Positions 47,030 to 59,430 are shown, numbered from the stretch's first letter. The stretch is 64,000 nucleotides of DNA from Sipunculus nudus (GCA_026874595.1 CM049310.1:39685558-39749557), one strand, 5' to 3'. Numbers and translations are program-made. The notes: generated by a model not told the origin, from the sequence alone.

Positions 47030-47850
47030 GGTTGTGCCACCTACCACAAATCCAGAAAGCTGTCCAAGTTGTATACACCTGCAAAATTTTAGGCAGAAAA
47101 GTCAAACCACTACATGTATATGAGCGATTTTTGCCCATGGCAGACAAACAGACAAACACTGTGCAAAAATCTTTGCAGGTAACCCCTCCAGTTTTGTGTA
47201 TGATAAAGACCTATGTGAGATCTAAACACATGCACAATTTTGGCCCAATCGGTCAAATGGTTCCTGAGATATGAGCTTGGATGTGTCCAGCGTTAACTAG
47301 AATGTAGGTGGCGCCACCTGTCATAAAATCAAGAAAGCTGTCCACGATGTATAAACCTGCAAAATTTTAGGCAGTTATGTCGAACCACTACAGAGAAATG
47401 AGTAATTTTAGGCCACGGCAGACTAACAGACAGACGCTGTGCAAACATTGTTACAGGTGGCGCCACCATTTTTTGTGTATGTTACAGAGCTATCAAAGGG
47501 TTACATTTGTATAAATTTTATTTCCTGATCGGTCAAACGGTTCCCGAGATATAAGCTTGGATGTCATCAGCGTGAACGTGAACGTAGGTGGCGCCACCTG
47601 TCATAAAATCAAGAAAGCTATCCTGGATGTATACACATGACGAATTTCAGGTGAATTAGTCGATTCACTGCAGAGATATGAGTGATTTTAACCCAAGGCA
47701 GATGAACAGATGGACACTGTGCAAACATGGTTACAGGTGGCGCCACCATTTTTTGTGTATGTTATAAAGCAATCCAAGGGCTACATTTGTATCAATTTTA
47801 TTTCCTGATCGGTCAAACGGTTCCCGAGATATGAGGGTTTATGAGTGGAA
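47030..47850. repeat. Satellite array B, 280-bp units
   Basis: GGTGGCGCCACC occurs at 47307, 47456, 47587 and 47736, two per unit with an exact 280-bp repeat distance. Units share CATAAAATCAAGAAAGCT, TTTTTTGTGTATGTTA and GATCGGTCAAACGGTTCCC. A first, more diverged unit begins near 47030. Confidence 0.9.
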
Positions 47851-48049
47851 ACAGACCCACAAATGGACACTGGATAGAGAGGAAAGGTCAGAGGTCAATG
47901 CAAATTGGTTAGGCACCAGTTCACATGTGACCCGATAATAGGTGTAAGTTTGGGAAAAATCGGTCAATTAGTCTCCGAGGAGCTCTCTGGAAACGAACGC
48001 CGCGGGGGCGGAGGAACTCGGTCAAAAACATAGTATCCGCAAAACTTCG

Positions 48050-51000
48050 TTTTGGCGGATACAAAAATACAGGTGGCTCCACCAGTCTGCAGAAACTAAT
48101 AAAAACACTTAATGGTCAATATCCATGCAAAAAATCATGGTGATCTCTGCATTAGTTGTTCAGATACTTCAGTTTTTGTATCAAATTGTCCATTATTCTG
48201 AGGGATACTTCGGAGTCCTATAGCTTGAAGGATATGGGTAACAGAGACCTAATTTCAAGTTTCCACAGGCACCTTTCATGGGCCTCCTTGCATGACAAGA
48301 ATGAAGATTCTAGGTCCAGTTGTTGCGATTTGTACCCTGTTGACAGATAACCACATCTTTAAAGGTCTCAAAAAAAAGAAAAAAAATTGTAAAAATTTGA
48401 AAAAAAAATAGAGGTGGCACACCCAGTCTGCAGAAACTGATGGAACAGCTCATGATCAATATGTATGCCTAAAATCATGACCATCAGTGTTGTAGTTATT
48501 GAAATACTGCAGTTTTTGTATCAAATTTTCCATTATTCTGGGGGGGGGGTATTTTGGACCCATACAGCTTAAAGAATATGGGTAACAGAGACCTAATTTC
48601 AAGTTTCCATGGAGACTTTTCATGGGTCTCCCTGTGTGTCAAGAATGAAGATGCTTGGTCCAGTTTTTATGATTTGTGCCCTGTTAACATATGTTCATAT
48701 CTTTAAAGGTCTCAAAAATACAGAAAAATTTCGTAAAAGAAAACGAACAAATACAGGTGGTGCCACCAGTCTGCAGAAACTTATGAAACACTCCATGATC
48801 AATATCCATGCAAACAATTATGGTTATCTCTGCATTAGTTGTTCAGATACTTTAGCTTTTGTATCAAATTTTCCATTATTCTGAGCTGTACTTTGGAGTG
48901 CCATAGCTCAAAGGATATGGGTAACAGAGACCAAATTTCAGGTTTCCATGGAGACTTATCATGGGTCTCCCTGTGTGTCAAGAACGAAGATTCTAGGTCC
49001 AGTCGTTACAATTTGTACCCTGTTGACAGATAACTACATCCTTAAAGGTCTCAAAAATGGAGAAAACAATTCGTGAACATTGAAAAATACAGGTGGCGCC
49101 ACCAGTCTGCACAAACTGATGAAACATCTCATGATCAATATGTATGTCGAAAATCATGACAATCAGTGATGTAGTTAATGAGATATTGAAGTTTTTGTAT
49201 GAAATTTTGACTATTCTGGGGGGTAATTTTGGGCCCCATAGCTCGAAGGATATGGGTAACAGAGACCTAATTCTGGTTTCCATGGAGACTTTTCAAAGGT
49301 CTCTCAGTGTGTCGAAAATGAAGATTCTAGGTCCAGTCGTTACGATTTGTGCCACGCTAACAGATGACAGCATCCTCAAAGGTCTCAAAAATAGAGGAAA
49401 AAATCGTAAAAAATCAAACAGTACAGGTGGCGCCACCAGTCTGCAGGAACTGATCGAACATCTCATGATCAATATGTATGCCAAAAATGAAGACCATCAG
49501 TGATGTAGTTATTGAGATATTGAAGTTTTTGTATGAAATATTTTACTATTCTGGGGGGTACTTTGGGGCCCCATAGCTCAAAGGATATGGGTAACAGAGA
49601 CCTAATTTCTGGTTTCCAAGGAGATTTTTCATGGACCTCTCAGTGTGTCAAGAATTAAGATTCTAAGTCCAGTCTTTATGATTTGTGCCTTGTTAACAGA
49701 TGTTCACATTTTTAAAGGTCTCAAAAATAGAGAAAAAAATTCGTAAAAAAATAAAAAAATACAGGTGGCGCCACCAGTCTGCAGGAAGTGATGTAACATC
49801 TCATGATCAATATGTATGCCAAAAATCATGACCATCAGTCAAGTAGTTAATGAGATATTGAAGTTTTTGTATGAAATTTTTGACTTTTCTGGGGGGTACT
49901 TTGGGGCCACATAGCTCGAAGGATATGGGTAACAGAGACCAAATTTCAGGTTTCCATGGAGACTTATCATGGGTCTCCCTGTGTGTCAAGAACGAAGATT
50001 CTAGGTCAAGTCGTTACAATTTGTACCCTGTTGACAGATAACTACATCCTTAAAGGTCTCAAAAATGGAGAAAACAATTCGTGAACATTGAAAAATACAG
50101 GTGGCGCCACCAGTCTGCACAAACTGATGGAACAGCTCATGATCAATATGTATGCCTAAAATCATGACCATCAGTGTTGTAGTTATTGAAATACTGCAGT
50201 TTTTGTATCAAATTTTCCATTATTCTGGGGGGGGGGGTATTTTGGACCCATACAGCTTAAAGAATATGGGTAACAGAGACCTAATTTCAAGTTTCCATGG
50301 AGACTTTTCATGGGTCTCCCTGTGTGTCAAGAATGAAGATGCTTGGTCCAGTTTTTATGATTTGTGCCCTGTTAACATATGTTCATATCTTTAAAGGTCT
50401 CAAAAATACAGAAAAATTTCGTAAAAGAAAACGAACAAATACAGGTGGTGCCACCAGTCTGCAGAAACTTATGAAACACTCCATGATCAATATCCATGCA
50501 AACAATTATGGTTATCTCTGCATTAGTTGTTCAGATACTTTAGCTTTTGTATCAAATTTTCCATTATTCTGAGCTGTACTTTGGAGTGCCATAGCTCAAA
50601 GGATATGGGTAACAGAGACCAAATTTCAGGTTTCCATGGAGACTTATCATGGGTCTCCCTGTGTGTCAAGAACGAAGATTCTAGGTCCAGTCGTTACAAT
50701 TTGTACCCTGTTGACAGATAACTACATCCTTAAAGGTCTCAAAAATGGAGAAAACAATTCGTGAACATTGAAAAATACAGGTGGCGCCACCAGTCTGCAC
50801 AAACTGATGAAACATCTCATGATCAATATGTATGTCGAAAATCATGACAATCAGTGATGTAGTTAATGAGATATTGAAGTTTTTGTATGAAATTTTGACT
50901 ATTCTGGGGGGTAATTTTGGGCCCCATAGCTCGAAGGATATGGGTAACAGAGACCTAATTCTGGTTTCCATGGAGACTTTTCAAAGGTCTCTCAGTGTGT

Positions 51001-52740
51001 CGAAAATGAAGATTCTAGGTCCAGTCGTTACGATTTGTGCCACGCTAACAGATGACAGCATCCTCAAAGGTCTCAAAAATAGAGGAAAAAATCGTAAAAA
51101 ATCAAACAGTACAGGTGGCGCCACCAGTCTGCAGGAACTGATCGAACATCTCATGATCAATATGTATGCCAAAAATGAAGACCATCAGTGATGTAGTTAT
51201 TGAGATATTGAAGTTTTTGTATGAAATATTTTACTATTCTGGGGGGTACTTTGGGGCCCCATAGCTCAAAGGATATGGGTAACAGAGACCTAATTTCTGG
51301 TTTCCAAGGAGATTTTTCATGGACCTCTCAGTGTGTCAAGAATTAAGATTCTAAGTCCAGTCTTTATGATTTGTGCCTTGTTAACAGATGTTCACATTTT
51401 TAAAGGTCTCAAAAATAGAGAAAAAAATTCGTAAAAAAATAAAAAAATACAGGTGGCGCCACCAGTCTGCAGGAAGTGATGTAACATCTCATGATCAATA
51501 TGTATGCCAAAAATCATGACCATCAGTCAAGTAGTTAATGAGATATTGAAGTTTTTGTATGAAATTTTTGACTTTTCTGGGGGGTACTTTGGGGCCACAT
51601 AGCTCGAAGGATATGGGTAACAGAGACCAAATTTCAGGTTTCCATGGAGACTTATCATGGGTCTCCCTGTGTGTCAAGAACGAAGATTCTAGGTCAAGTC
51701 GTTACAATTTGTACCCTGTTGACAGATAACTACATCCTTAAAGGTCTCAAAAATGGAGAAAACAATTCGTGAACATTGAAAAATACAGGTGGCGCCACCA
51801 GTCTGCACAAACTGATGAAACATCTCATGATCAATATGTATTTCAAAAATCATGACCATCAGTGATGTAGTTAATGAGATATTGAAGTTTTTGTATGAAA
51901 TTTTTGACTATTCTGGGGGGTAATTTTGGGCCCCATAGCTCGAAGGATATGGGTAACAGAGACCTAATTTCTGGTTTCCATGGAGACTTTTCATAGGTCT
52001 CTCAGTGTGTCGAAAATGAAGATTCTAGGTCCAGTCGTTACAATTTGTGCCACGCTAACAGATGACAGCATCCTCAAAGGTCTCAAAAATAGAGGAAAAA
52101 GATTCGTAAAAAATCAAACAGTACAGGTGGCGCCACCAGTCTGCAGGAACTGATCGAACATCTCATGATCAATATGTATGCCAAAAATGAAGACCATCAG
52201 TGATGTAGTTATTGAGATATTGAAGTTTTTGTATGAAATTTTTTACTATTCTGGGGGGTACTTTGGGGCCCCATAGCTCAAAGGATATGGGTAACAGAGA
52301 CCTAATTTCTGGTTTCCAAGGAGATTTTTCATGGACCTCTCAGTGTTTCAAGAATTAAGATTCTAAGTCCAGTCTTTATGATTTGTGCCTTGTTAACAGA
52401 TGTTCACATTTTTAAAGGTCTCAAAAATAGAGAAAAAGATTCGTAAAAAATCGAAAAATACAGGTGGCGCCACCAGTCTGCAGGAAGTGATGTAACATCT
52501 CATGATCAATATGTATGCCAAAAATCATGACCATCAGTCAAGTAGTTAATGAGATATTGAAGTTTTTGTATGAAATTTTTGACTTTTCTGGGGGGTACTT
52601 TGGGGCCACATAGCTCGAAGGATATGGGTAACAGAGACCTAATTTCTGGTTTCCAAGGAGATTTTTTATGGACCTCTCAGAATCCCAAGTTACAAGGTTC
52701 TAGGTCCAGCGGTTACGATTTGTGCCTGGTTAACGGACGG
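48050..52740. repeat. Satellite array C, about 14 units of about 336 bp
   Basis: Each unit has GGTGGCGCCACCAGTCTGCA, CATGATCAATATGTATGC, GATATGGGTAACAGAGACC, GATTCTAGGTCCAGTCGTTA and AAAGGTCTCAAAAATAGAG. It is array A in reverse complement. Bases about 48430-50115 are duplicated almost perfectly at about 50118-51803 (offset 1,688 bp, five units). A third related block follows to 52590. ORFs recurring at this offset reflect the duplication and are not genes. Confidence 0.95.
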
Positions 52741-52820
52741 ACAGACGGACAGACGGACAGACGGACGACGGACAAAGAGTGATCGCTATAGCTCAGATGA
52801 CTTTCAGTCAGCTGAGCTAA
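52730..52820. repeat. Terminal (GGAC)n and stem-loop of array C
   Basis: ACGGACGGACAGACGGACAG is followed by AAAGAGTGATC and a hairpin: TAGCTCAGATGACT (52789-52802), loop TTC, AGTCAGCTGAGCTA (52806-52819), with one mismatch in 14 pairs. The mirror-image end is at 40284-40380. Confidence 0.88.
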
Positions 52821-53059
52821 AAACTGATCCCCTTGTGTTATTGCCAAGAGTGAGTGTCTAGCAAAAAGCTCACGTTGATTTTAGCTCAATGTTATACGGA
52901 CTGTCGATAATTGTTGAATGACAAGGGTATGTTAGACATTTAAGTTTATCTGATCTGTCAGCTGAAGTAATCAACAAGGAAAGTCTCTGGTACAGCATCC
53001 CTGTCGGGTAAAACCCCGTTCATTTTACCCTCTTCTGCTCAGGGGCAGACTCAGGTTCA

Positions 53060-53190
53060 CTTAAATCTGGAACAGGTCTCTCTCTCTCTCCCTCTCTGAC
53101 TCTTTCTCTCCCCCGGATCCTCCCAGTTCCTTCACCTTACAAACTACCGAACGCCACCATCCGTGCCATGGAGAGTGCTTCGTAATGGTT
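53060..53190 (+). repeat. CT-rich interspersed repeat, copy 2
   Basis: This is the partner of 25130-25375. It has a CT tract followed by GAACGCCACC and CCATGGAGAGTGCTT. Confidence 0.62.
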
Positions 53191-53339
53191 ATTATTTATA
53201 ACCTGTTGTACATTTCATAAAAAATATATAAAGTGTGCAACCTATACAAGAAGTTTATATTGATACATTACTCAGTGTCTGCATACGAGTGCAGAGAACG
53301 TTACATAATCCTGTCATGACACTTCCTTTCTCTTGCTAC

Positions 53340-53920
53340 ATAGAAACTAGCGACAGGCCTGCAACGCAAATAATTCTTATTTAATTGTTCTTTCGTGTTT
53401 GCAATACAGTTCCTATCGTGGAGAGTTTACCCCCTAAAGCTTTGTCATATTTGACCAAAGTGGTTCAGACAACGATATTCGGCGTTAAGCGTGAGGACAT
53501 GCATTAACCCCTATATATTTCGCATGATACACTTGTGTTTACTCAGTTAAGACATAAATTGTAACTAAATGTTCAGTATGTATGAAAATATTGGCACTTA
53601 CTCTCAAGAAAACCAGTAACTGTTACCTCCATCGGCTCTTGTTTACAGCCTGGCAAGGCATGCTGGGAAGGTTTAGGAGTGTATATATTCTTAATTGGGT
53701 GACGTCATGGCGATCTATGAGGGAACGACTATCTATAAGTATATCTATAGCTATGGGTAAAAGTATATCTATGGGAATAAGTAGGTATAGGTACTTTGCA
53801 TAGATTCCCTTTAAATATGCATGAGATTTCCGTTTAGGGTTGTGTCGAATCGGAGGGGAAACTCTCCCCCACATGTGTTTGGACTCGATTTCTATATCGA
53901 GGCAGAATGTTCGGGCTACA
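53340..53920. repeat. Interspersed repeat, copy 2 (copy 1 at 9.3-9.8 kb)
   Basis: It shows collinear matches to 9300-9800. A run of TATCTATA/TATCTATGG units at about 53728-53790 expands the middle relative to copy 1. Confidence 0.72.
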
Positions 53921-55440
53921 TAGAAACCAGATCCATATAAAATACCTGTTTCCAGTGGATTTCCACTCAATTTATATAGATTAAAGAAGGAATGCGGTCA
54001 CAAAATAAGATTTATACATATTTCTCATTGGTAGGCATGTAAATGTCCAGCTACATCTATAGCGTTTTCATTGCATCGAGTACTGGAGTCCGAGTCAGGT
54101 AATGTCTATTTAAGTGGCGCCCCCTGCAGCTGAAGTACATTATACTAGTCACGTGATCACAATGAGTGTAAGTTTGGAGCCGCGAATTGCAGCCGTTCCT
54201 GAGATATTTGTAACAGACATTTCATTTTTCATCCTTGACAAATTATCACCAAATATTGCATAACTCGAAGTATATGGTCAGACTTTGCATTCTGATAGTT
54301 TTAAAACTGTATAGAAGAGGCACATATATATTGTTTCAATTTTATGACCCAAAGCAAACCTTTCTTCAGCAAACATTAACACTGAGAAGAATCTTTCATT
54401 CAGAGAACATAAATCATATTTTTGTCTTATATATTCAACTCCGACTTAACTGGCCCATTTAAATGCAAAAGTTTCAAATAAAGCATATGCGAATACAAAT
54501 GCAAAGACCAAATATCAAATTAGAGTGTGATAAAAATGAAAAATTCAGATGTAAAAAATATGCACTTATATAGCTAGGCCTACAGATGCATTTGCACTTG
54601 ATTTCTGTTTTTCTGTGTGTTTATTGTAATGACGATATTAGTCTATGGAGCTGCTGGAATGGTAGAATATAGTACTGAAATATTATAACACGATTTTCAA
54701 TTAATGTTGTGATTTTTATTCTAAGATAGGCCTACTGCTTAAGAGCTGCATTTGAATTTTGAATTTAAAAAATCACATTGCTACATGTGCTACGAATGTT
54801 CTATTTTAAAATGAAAATGCAAATTTGCGTTTTTGAAACAAAGTCTGGTATCGATTCATGCCAGCGCCATGACTTATGATCTTGGTAAACCCAAAGTTAG
54901 TAGAAAATCAGCTTAATAATTTCTAAATAAATTTGAAAAATGTTTCACGTTTACTGTTCCGATTATGATTTGGAAAAAGGGTGAATTGTTTATCCCTTTT
55001 GCTTACATATTTTGGCAAAAGCAGCTTTTAACATTTTTGCCTGGTCAAGACATTTACCCTTCACCCCCCCCCCCCCCCTCTCAATTTTCCTTGAGTTGCA
55101 AATGGTAAACCATCCTAAAGCCAGAGGGTACTACTCGCCGGACTGCGATTTCCCACTCGGAACTCCTCGGCCGAATTCGGATTCTAATATCGTGTCTCGC
55201 GAGATGAGGCGATTTCTCTGTTTCTGCAAAAGTGACATCTATCGGGGAATTAAGACACTATTTTCAGTCATCGAATGTTGATTATATTTTCGAATTCGAA
55301 TTTGTTTCCTTTTCCCATTTAGTCAATATAAAAATTTTATAAATGTCTTTTTAATATTGATATTTTGATAAATTCAAAATAATAAAACCATTAATTAACA
55401 ATGGAAAGAATAAACAATTAATACGAAACTAAACCAGTGT
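53921..55440. other. No gene recognised
   Basis: AGTGGCGCCCCCTGCAGCTG at about 54113, with CGTTCCTGAGATAT after it, looks like a single diverged unit of the satellite superfamily. There is a C-run at 55065-55078. The rest is AT-rich. Confidence 0.45.
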
Positions 55441-55441
55441 T

Positions 55442-55929
55442 TTGTTTGCAAACGGATATTCCAAATCCAAATCAGTGTCCGTGGATACTGCAAGCCGAGA
55501 AGAGATCTGTGGTGCATGTGAAAGCCTAAAATGTTGTAGAATGTCACTTTTTGCGGAGGCGCAATCAAGAAATGCTCAGGTAGGTTGCTTTAAATGTATC
55601 TTTTGCTCCACAGAACTCTTAAAATACACTTCATGTGGGTCTGTCAACGTTGACCTGAGGAGACACGCCACCTGTCTGGTATTTCTCCACTTGAAAGTTG
55701 AACAGCTGAGCTGTCTGGACAACCACCCCCACACACTTGATCCAAGTTATTTAATTAATATTATTGATGTCTTATTGATCTTGAGGTACGACTTTACAAT
55801 CAGTACCTACATTCTGGACTCTGTTATACCACTACTAGTTAGTAAGTTAGTAAAAGTTATATATCCAAATAGCCCCCCATATGGCAAAACTATAGAATCC
55901 GTCCTACCTTGCCTGTCCAACCATGATTC
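55442..55929 (+). CDS. Unrecognised ORF with zinc-finger-like cysteines, partial and doubtful
   Basis: An open frame of about 160 codons precedes the Merlin insertion and runs a few codons into it. It contains CGACESLKCC and, near residue 50, FKCIFCSTELLKYTSCG...LRRHATC, a C-x2-C ... H-x2-C layout reminiscent of BED-type fingers of transposase-derived proteins. The start is not supported by context, and the frame end is created by the Merlin insertion. It may be a fragment of the older element in which Merlin sits. No function is assigned. Confidence 0.25.
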
Positions 55930-56239
55930 GGTGCGACTATAGAATCCTTGCCTACACTTAAAACGACTGGCAGCCAAGTCTGCAGCACCTTACCTTATTC
56001 TGACACGGGTGTATGTTCCAATATTTGCCATTCACACATATTATTCAGTTCCATCTGCTCAATATACACCGCTACATATCTTGCATTTCTCAGGCGATGC
56101 TGCATCGGTATACAATGTCACCATGATGCAAGATTATCACCAGTTCGGCAAACACTCACACACCCTATTGAATGCACTCTTTTCTGAGGGGCACTTCTGG
56201 GATTTTCAACAAATTCACTACTATACAGGGCAAGTGCAG

Positions 56240-56450
56240 TGGGGGGGTGGGGGGGGTCTCCCCCCATTTCTCTTTACTTTTTTATTCATTTTACACGTAC
56301 CACCACTATGCAAAGGAAGTAAAAGGGGGGGTTTGGGGGGTCTCCCCCCAATGTTACTTTACTTACTTTATCTACCTTTTACACGTACCACTACTATGCA
56401 AGGCAAGTTGGGGTGATGGGGGGGTTTGGGGGGTCTCCCCCCAATATTCG
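56240..56450. repeat. Three G-rich hairpin modules, about 90 bp apart
   Basis: GGGGGGTTTGGGGGGTCTCC followed by CCCCAAT occurs near 56330 and 56423, with a variant near 56242. Each is followed by CTTTACTTWYTTTATC-like and TTTACACGTACCAC.ACTATG sequence. The Gly-Val-Ser-Pro-rich ORFs here come from this module. Confidence 0.85.
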
Positions 56451-56766
56451 CATAATTATTTCATTTAATTCCATTATCTCATGCTTACATCATTTACAAT
56501 TAACAATATAATTGTGTCTACATGTAACCAGTCCTTACCTCAAGTCCTCCCTTGACATCTCATATCCATTCTCCTCTTACGTCTCAGTGCTCCTAGTGCT
56601 GGTACCAAAATGTAACATATATACATTCACCCTATTTACAAATGTTCCTCCTCCTTCCCTGTCCTTAATGACAGAATTTGCAGCTCTCTTTGCCACAATT
56701 TCCATCATATAATGTTGTCACACTTTTGACAAATTCACTAAATAGGTTTTTCCCTTGGTTTTTTAA

Positions 56767-57585
56767 ATGCCAAATGTAAAATCTAGGTAACTTTGCAGAT
56801 GACACGATTTTACACCAAACCTTGGCATGCCTACACCTCTCTTTACCTTCTGCTAGTCACCCTCTATTGAATTGGTGTGGCAACCAGTGACTGGATCTTT
56901 AAAGTTCTGGCTATGATTTACACTTTCATGGACATAACCATGTGCACTCAGACAATCGTACGCTTTCCAGCAGTCCGATCTTATGATAGATCCAGCTTTT
57001 ATATACTTCTTGATTAAAGGCAAAAGTGTTTCCTGCGACCTGTCGGGTACTACAAACATGAACACCTTCCTCTTGTCTGTCTGTTCACGACCCCCAAAAA
57101 CCCAGTCATCTTTTACCATGTGTCCTCTATGGAACTTTCATTTGGAAAATTTTGATTCATTAATTTCCACAATTATTCCCTCACCACCAATCCGTACATC
57201 GTCTGTCTGTGAGAGGATGCTGTGTTCGCAAACCTCTCGACAAAAATTACACCAGTCTACACTGGTATTACTGCTTATTTTCAATTCATTTATCATTTGA
57301 GTTTGAGTCATACCAATTGACCACATATACGTGAGTTGTATGATATCCTCTATGGTCAAGTTGGCGAAACTAAACCAACTGCCATGCCTAATCGATAATC
57401 TAACATAATGTTTCACCGGCTGCCTTTTCTGACACCGCCACTTATAGGCGTCGCCAATGTCAACTCATCTGCACTCACAAGGGACATATCCCCACCACAT
57501 TTATAGCACTTTCTCTCATTTTTAATCATTCCCACACTCATTAACCAATTGATTGTACATTCTTTTGATATCAGGATTTTTTGCA
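56767..57585 (-). pseudogene. Merlin (IS1016/IS1595-like) transposase, inactivated
   Basis: In order on the minus strand: INWLMSVGMI; a zinc-ribbon-like CYKCGGDMSL (about 57510); a one-base frameshift near 57465; DAYKWRCQ; VRLSIRHGSWF; the helix-turn-helix-like region TIEDIIQLTYMWSIGMTQTQ; the first catalytic block IIVEINESKFSK; a stop; HRG..VKDDWVFGG; RSDCWKAYDCL; NSIEG; a second stop; and a C-terminal SYLDFTFGI. The DDE-type transposase normally has IDE, TD/SD and IEG residues. Here the first Asp is Asn (AAT), the second Asp and the Glu are kept. One frameshift, two stops and the Asp loss make it inactive. It would have cut and pasted Merlin copies through the TIRs. Confidence 0.9.
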
Positions 57586-58189
57586 TCAGGGTCTGCCAAG
57601 TTATGTCCTGTAATTCAGGGATATCCTTACGTTGATAGCTGCCTTTACAGGGGTTATACTGTGTCCCAGTTGTTTTTACTTTTTTTTTTCACCAATTATC
57701 ATACATTGTGTTTCTGCGCTGTCACTTTAATTCTCTGTTTCACTGCGGTGTGTGTGCTTTTTCTGCTACTGGTATTACCCGATACTGTTGTGCGCCGTTC
57801 TGTTCTTTCACTGGACACCTCACAGAACCCCCAGAACTGTCACATTCTATCACCTTCATTTTCTTTCAGTTTACTGTGCTCTCCTTAACTATTTGTCTTT
57901 TTTGCCCGCACGATTGTGTATGTTTTGCCTGTTCACCGCTTTACTCCATGATCAACTTGTCTAATTTACTCCTGAATTTCTTTATCTTTGGCAATTAAAA
58001 CTCACTGTCCGACGACATGATGCCTACTGTTAACGTCAACAGATTAACTACCTTGACAATCTTGACTGTTATTGATTACATCACTCCTTATTACATAACC
58101 CGTTATTGTTATCATTCGACACTAGTGAACCAATGCACTGAACGACCTGTAACTTAAATAAAACCCCCGTTTCCCGGTCAGTATCAAGC

Positions 58190-58263
58190 CTTCATGGCTT
58201 AGGGGTTAAACTCCTGTCTGCAGAGCGGAAGGTCGCCGGATTGATTCCCACATGGGACTTTGT
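58190..58263 (+). repeat. tRNA-like segment (SINE head) inside Merlin
   Basis: TGGCTTAGGGGTTAAACTCC resembles an A-box region, and GGTCGCCGGATTGATTCCC a B-box region, at tRNA-like spacing. The acceptor and T-stem pairings are poor, so it is not a functional tRNA gene. Confidence 0.6.
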
Positions 58264-58549
58264 ATGTTTATTTATTTGCATGTTTGTGATAATACATAAT
58301 TTCTCTTCCAGATTCCTGATGATGTATAGATTGCTGAGAGTGTCAAAGTCACTTAGTCAGATAGAACAGAGATGATAGAAAGTAGAGAGGAACATGAATG
58401 AATAACAACACAGATGGTACTGAAACATATTTATTTATAATTTTTTTTAACTCTATCCCCATCAAATATATCGCCCTCTTTAGCTTGACTACTATTCCTA
58501 TAGCCAAATTCATCATTTTATGCGTAGGCAAGGATTCTATAGTTGCTCC

Positions 58550-58680
58550 CATGATTCTCAGGGCACCTAAGTTGTGACAAAACATGCGGCCAAACTATAG
58601 TATCCGTCCTACCGTGCCTATCCAACCATGATTCACAGGGCACCTCAGTTGTGACAAAACATGCATGTACAAATCCTATA
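58550..58680. repeat. Short tandem repeat (about 72 bp), split by Merlin
   Basis: CATGATTCTCAGGGCACCTAAGTTGTGACAAA-type sequence occurs at 58550 and again at about 58628. Its upstream part, CTATAG(A/T)ATCCGTCCTACC.TGCCT.TCCAACC, occurs at 55889 and 58594. The pre-insertion locus was therefore a two-copy tandem repeat. Confidence 0.75.
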
Positions 58681-58830
58681 AGATATGCTTGTATCACTCC
58701 TATCTCTTAAGAACTTGTTTTTTTCCTGGTATATCCATATATCCATCTTTAACACTGTCTCATTCTAACACATTTCACAGCATGTCCTCCATTTTTGAGG
58801 TGTTGCATAAAATATTGATTCTCAGAATTT

Positions 58831-59060
58831 CCTCTCTCTCCTTAAATATCATGCTTATTATTTTAGGCTAAGCGGTGGTTTGGGGGCGTGGCCCCCAATT
58901 TAAAATAAAAACTATTTATAGACAAAAACATTAATTTCACAATTGACCGTCAGGTGGCGCTAGAGATTTTTCCCTCCCACTCCTTAAATATCATGCTTAG
59001 GCCATCCTTAAAAATTTCTGTGTTGGGGCTAACATTGGTCCAAAAAAAGTCATCAGGTAG
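58831..59060. repeat. GC-hairpin repeat unit, copy 1
   Basis: It contains TTGGGGGC-GTG-GCCCCCAA (58880-58898), CACAATTGACCGTCAGGTGG (about 58938) and CTCCTTAAATATCATGCTTA. It ends in a GGCCATCCTTAAAAATTTCT segment that recurs inverted at about 61308-61342. Confidence 0.85.
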
Positions 59061-59289
59061 GGAGGAAAAAAATATTTTTTTTAAACGAGGATCTGGAGTT
59101 TACTACACCTTTTTTTACCGGATATTAGCATATGCGAGGTTTATGTCAAATTACATACCCGTACTCCATTCATTCCTTGCCTCGATACCATTGAAACTTG
59201 CACAACAAGGTATCTCTGAACAGATTTTGTGTTTTATTACAGGCTTAAAATCCTGTACTTGGGTTTAAAATGTTTTTGTACATGCTTTG

Positions 59290-59430
59290 AACATGTACAT
59301 GTCAAACATTCACTGTTTGAAAAGTTATCAAGTACTTTTCCAATAATGGTCAAGCATGTTATCATGGAAGCATTATAACTTATGTATATCCCATTGCACA
59401 GGTTCGCATTAGGCCTGTAAGCCTTGTTGT
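59290..59430. repeat. Dispersed repeat, copy 1 (copy 2 at 63.54-63.64 kb)
   Basis: It shares AATGGTC.AGCAT, GAAGCATTATA, ATCCCATTGCA and AGGTTCGCATTAGGCCTGTA with 63560-63635 in the same orientation. Confidence 0.8.

Larger units (their letters stand above)
55930..58549 (-). mobile_element. Merlin DNA transposon, complete ends, 8-bp TSD
   Basis: TIRs are GGTGCGACTATAGAATCCTT (55930) and, on the minus strand from 58549, GGAGCAACTATAGAATCCTT; identity continues through GCCTAC. The target duplication CATGATTC is perfect (55922-55929 and 58550-58557), the length known for Merlin. The 2,620-bp element contains a dead transposase, three G-rich hairpin modules (56.24-56.45 kb) and a tRNA-like segment (58.19 kb). 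Confidence 0.92.

Noticed and set aside
48609-51191. Repeated ORFs of 91-119 codons, identical at a 1,688-bp offset
   Set aside because: They lie wholly in the satellite, and their identity follows from the duplication. Neighbouring units do not keep the frames.
56009-56468. Overlapping ORFs of 98 and 135 codons rich in Gly, Pro and Leu
   Set aside because: They are produced by three G-rich hairpin modules inside Merlin, on the strand opposite the transposase.
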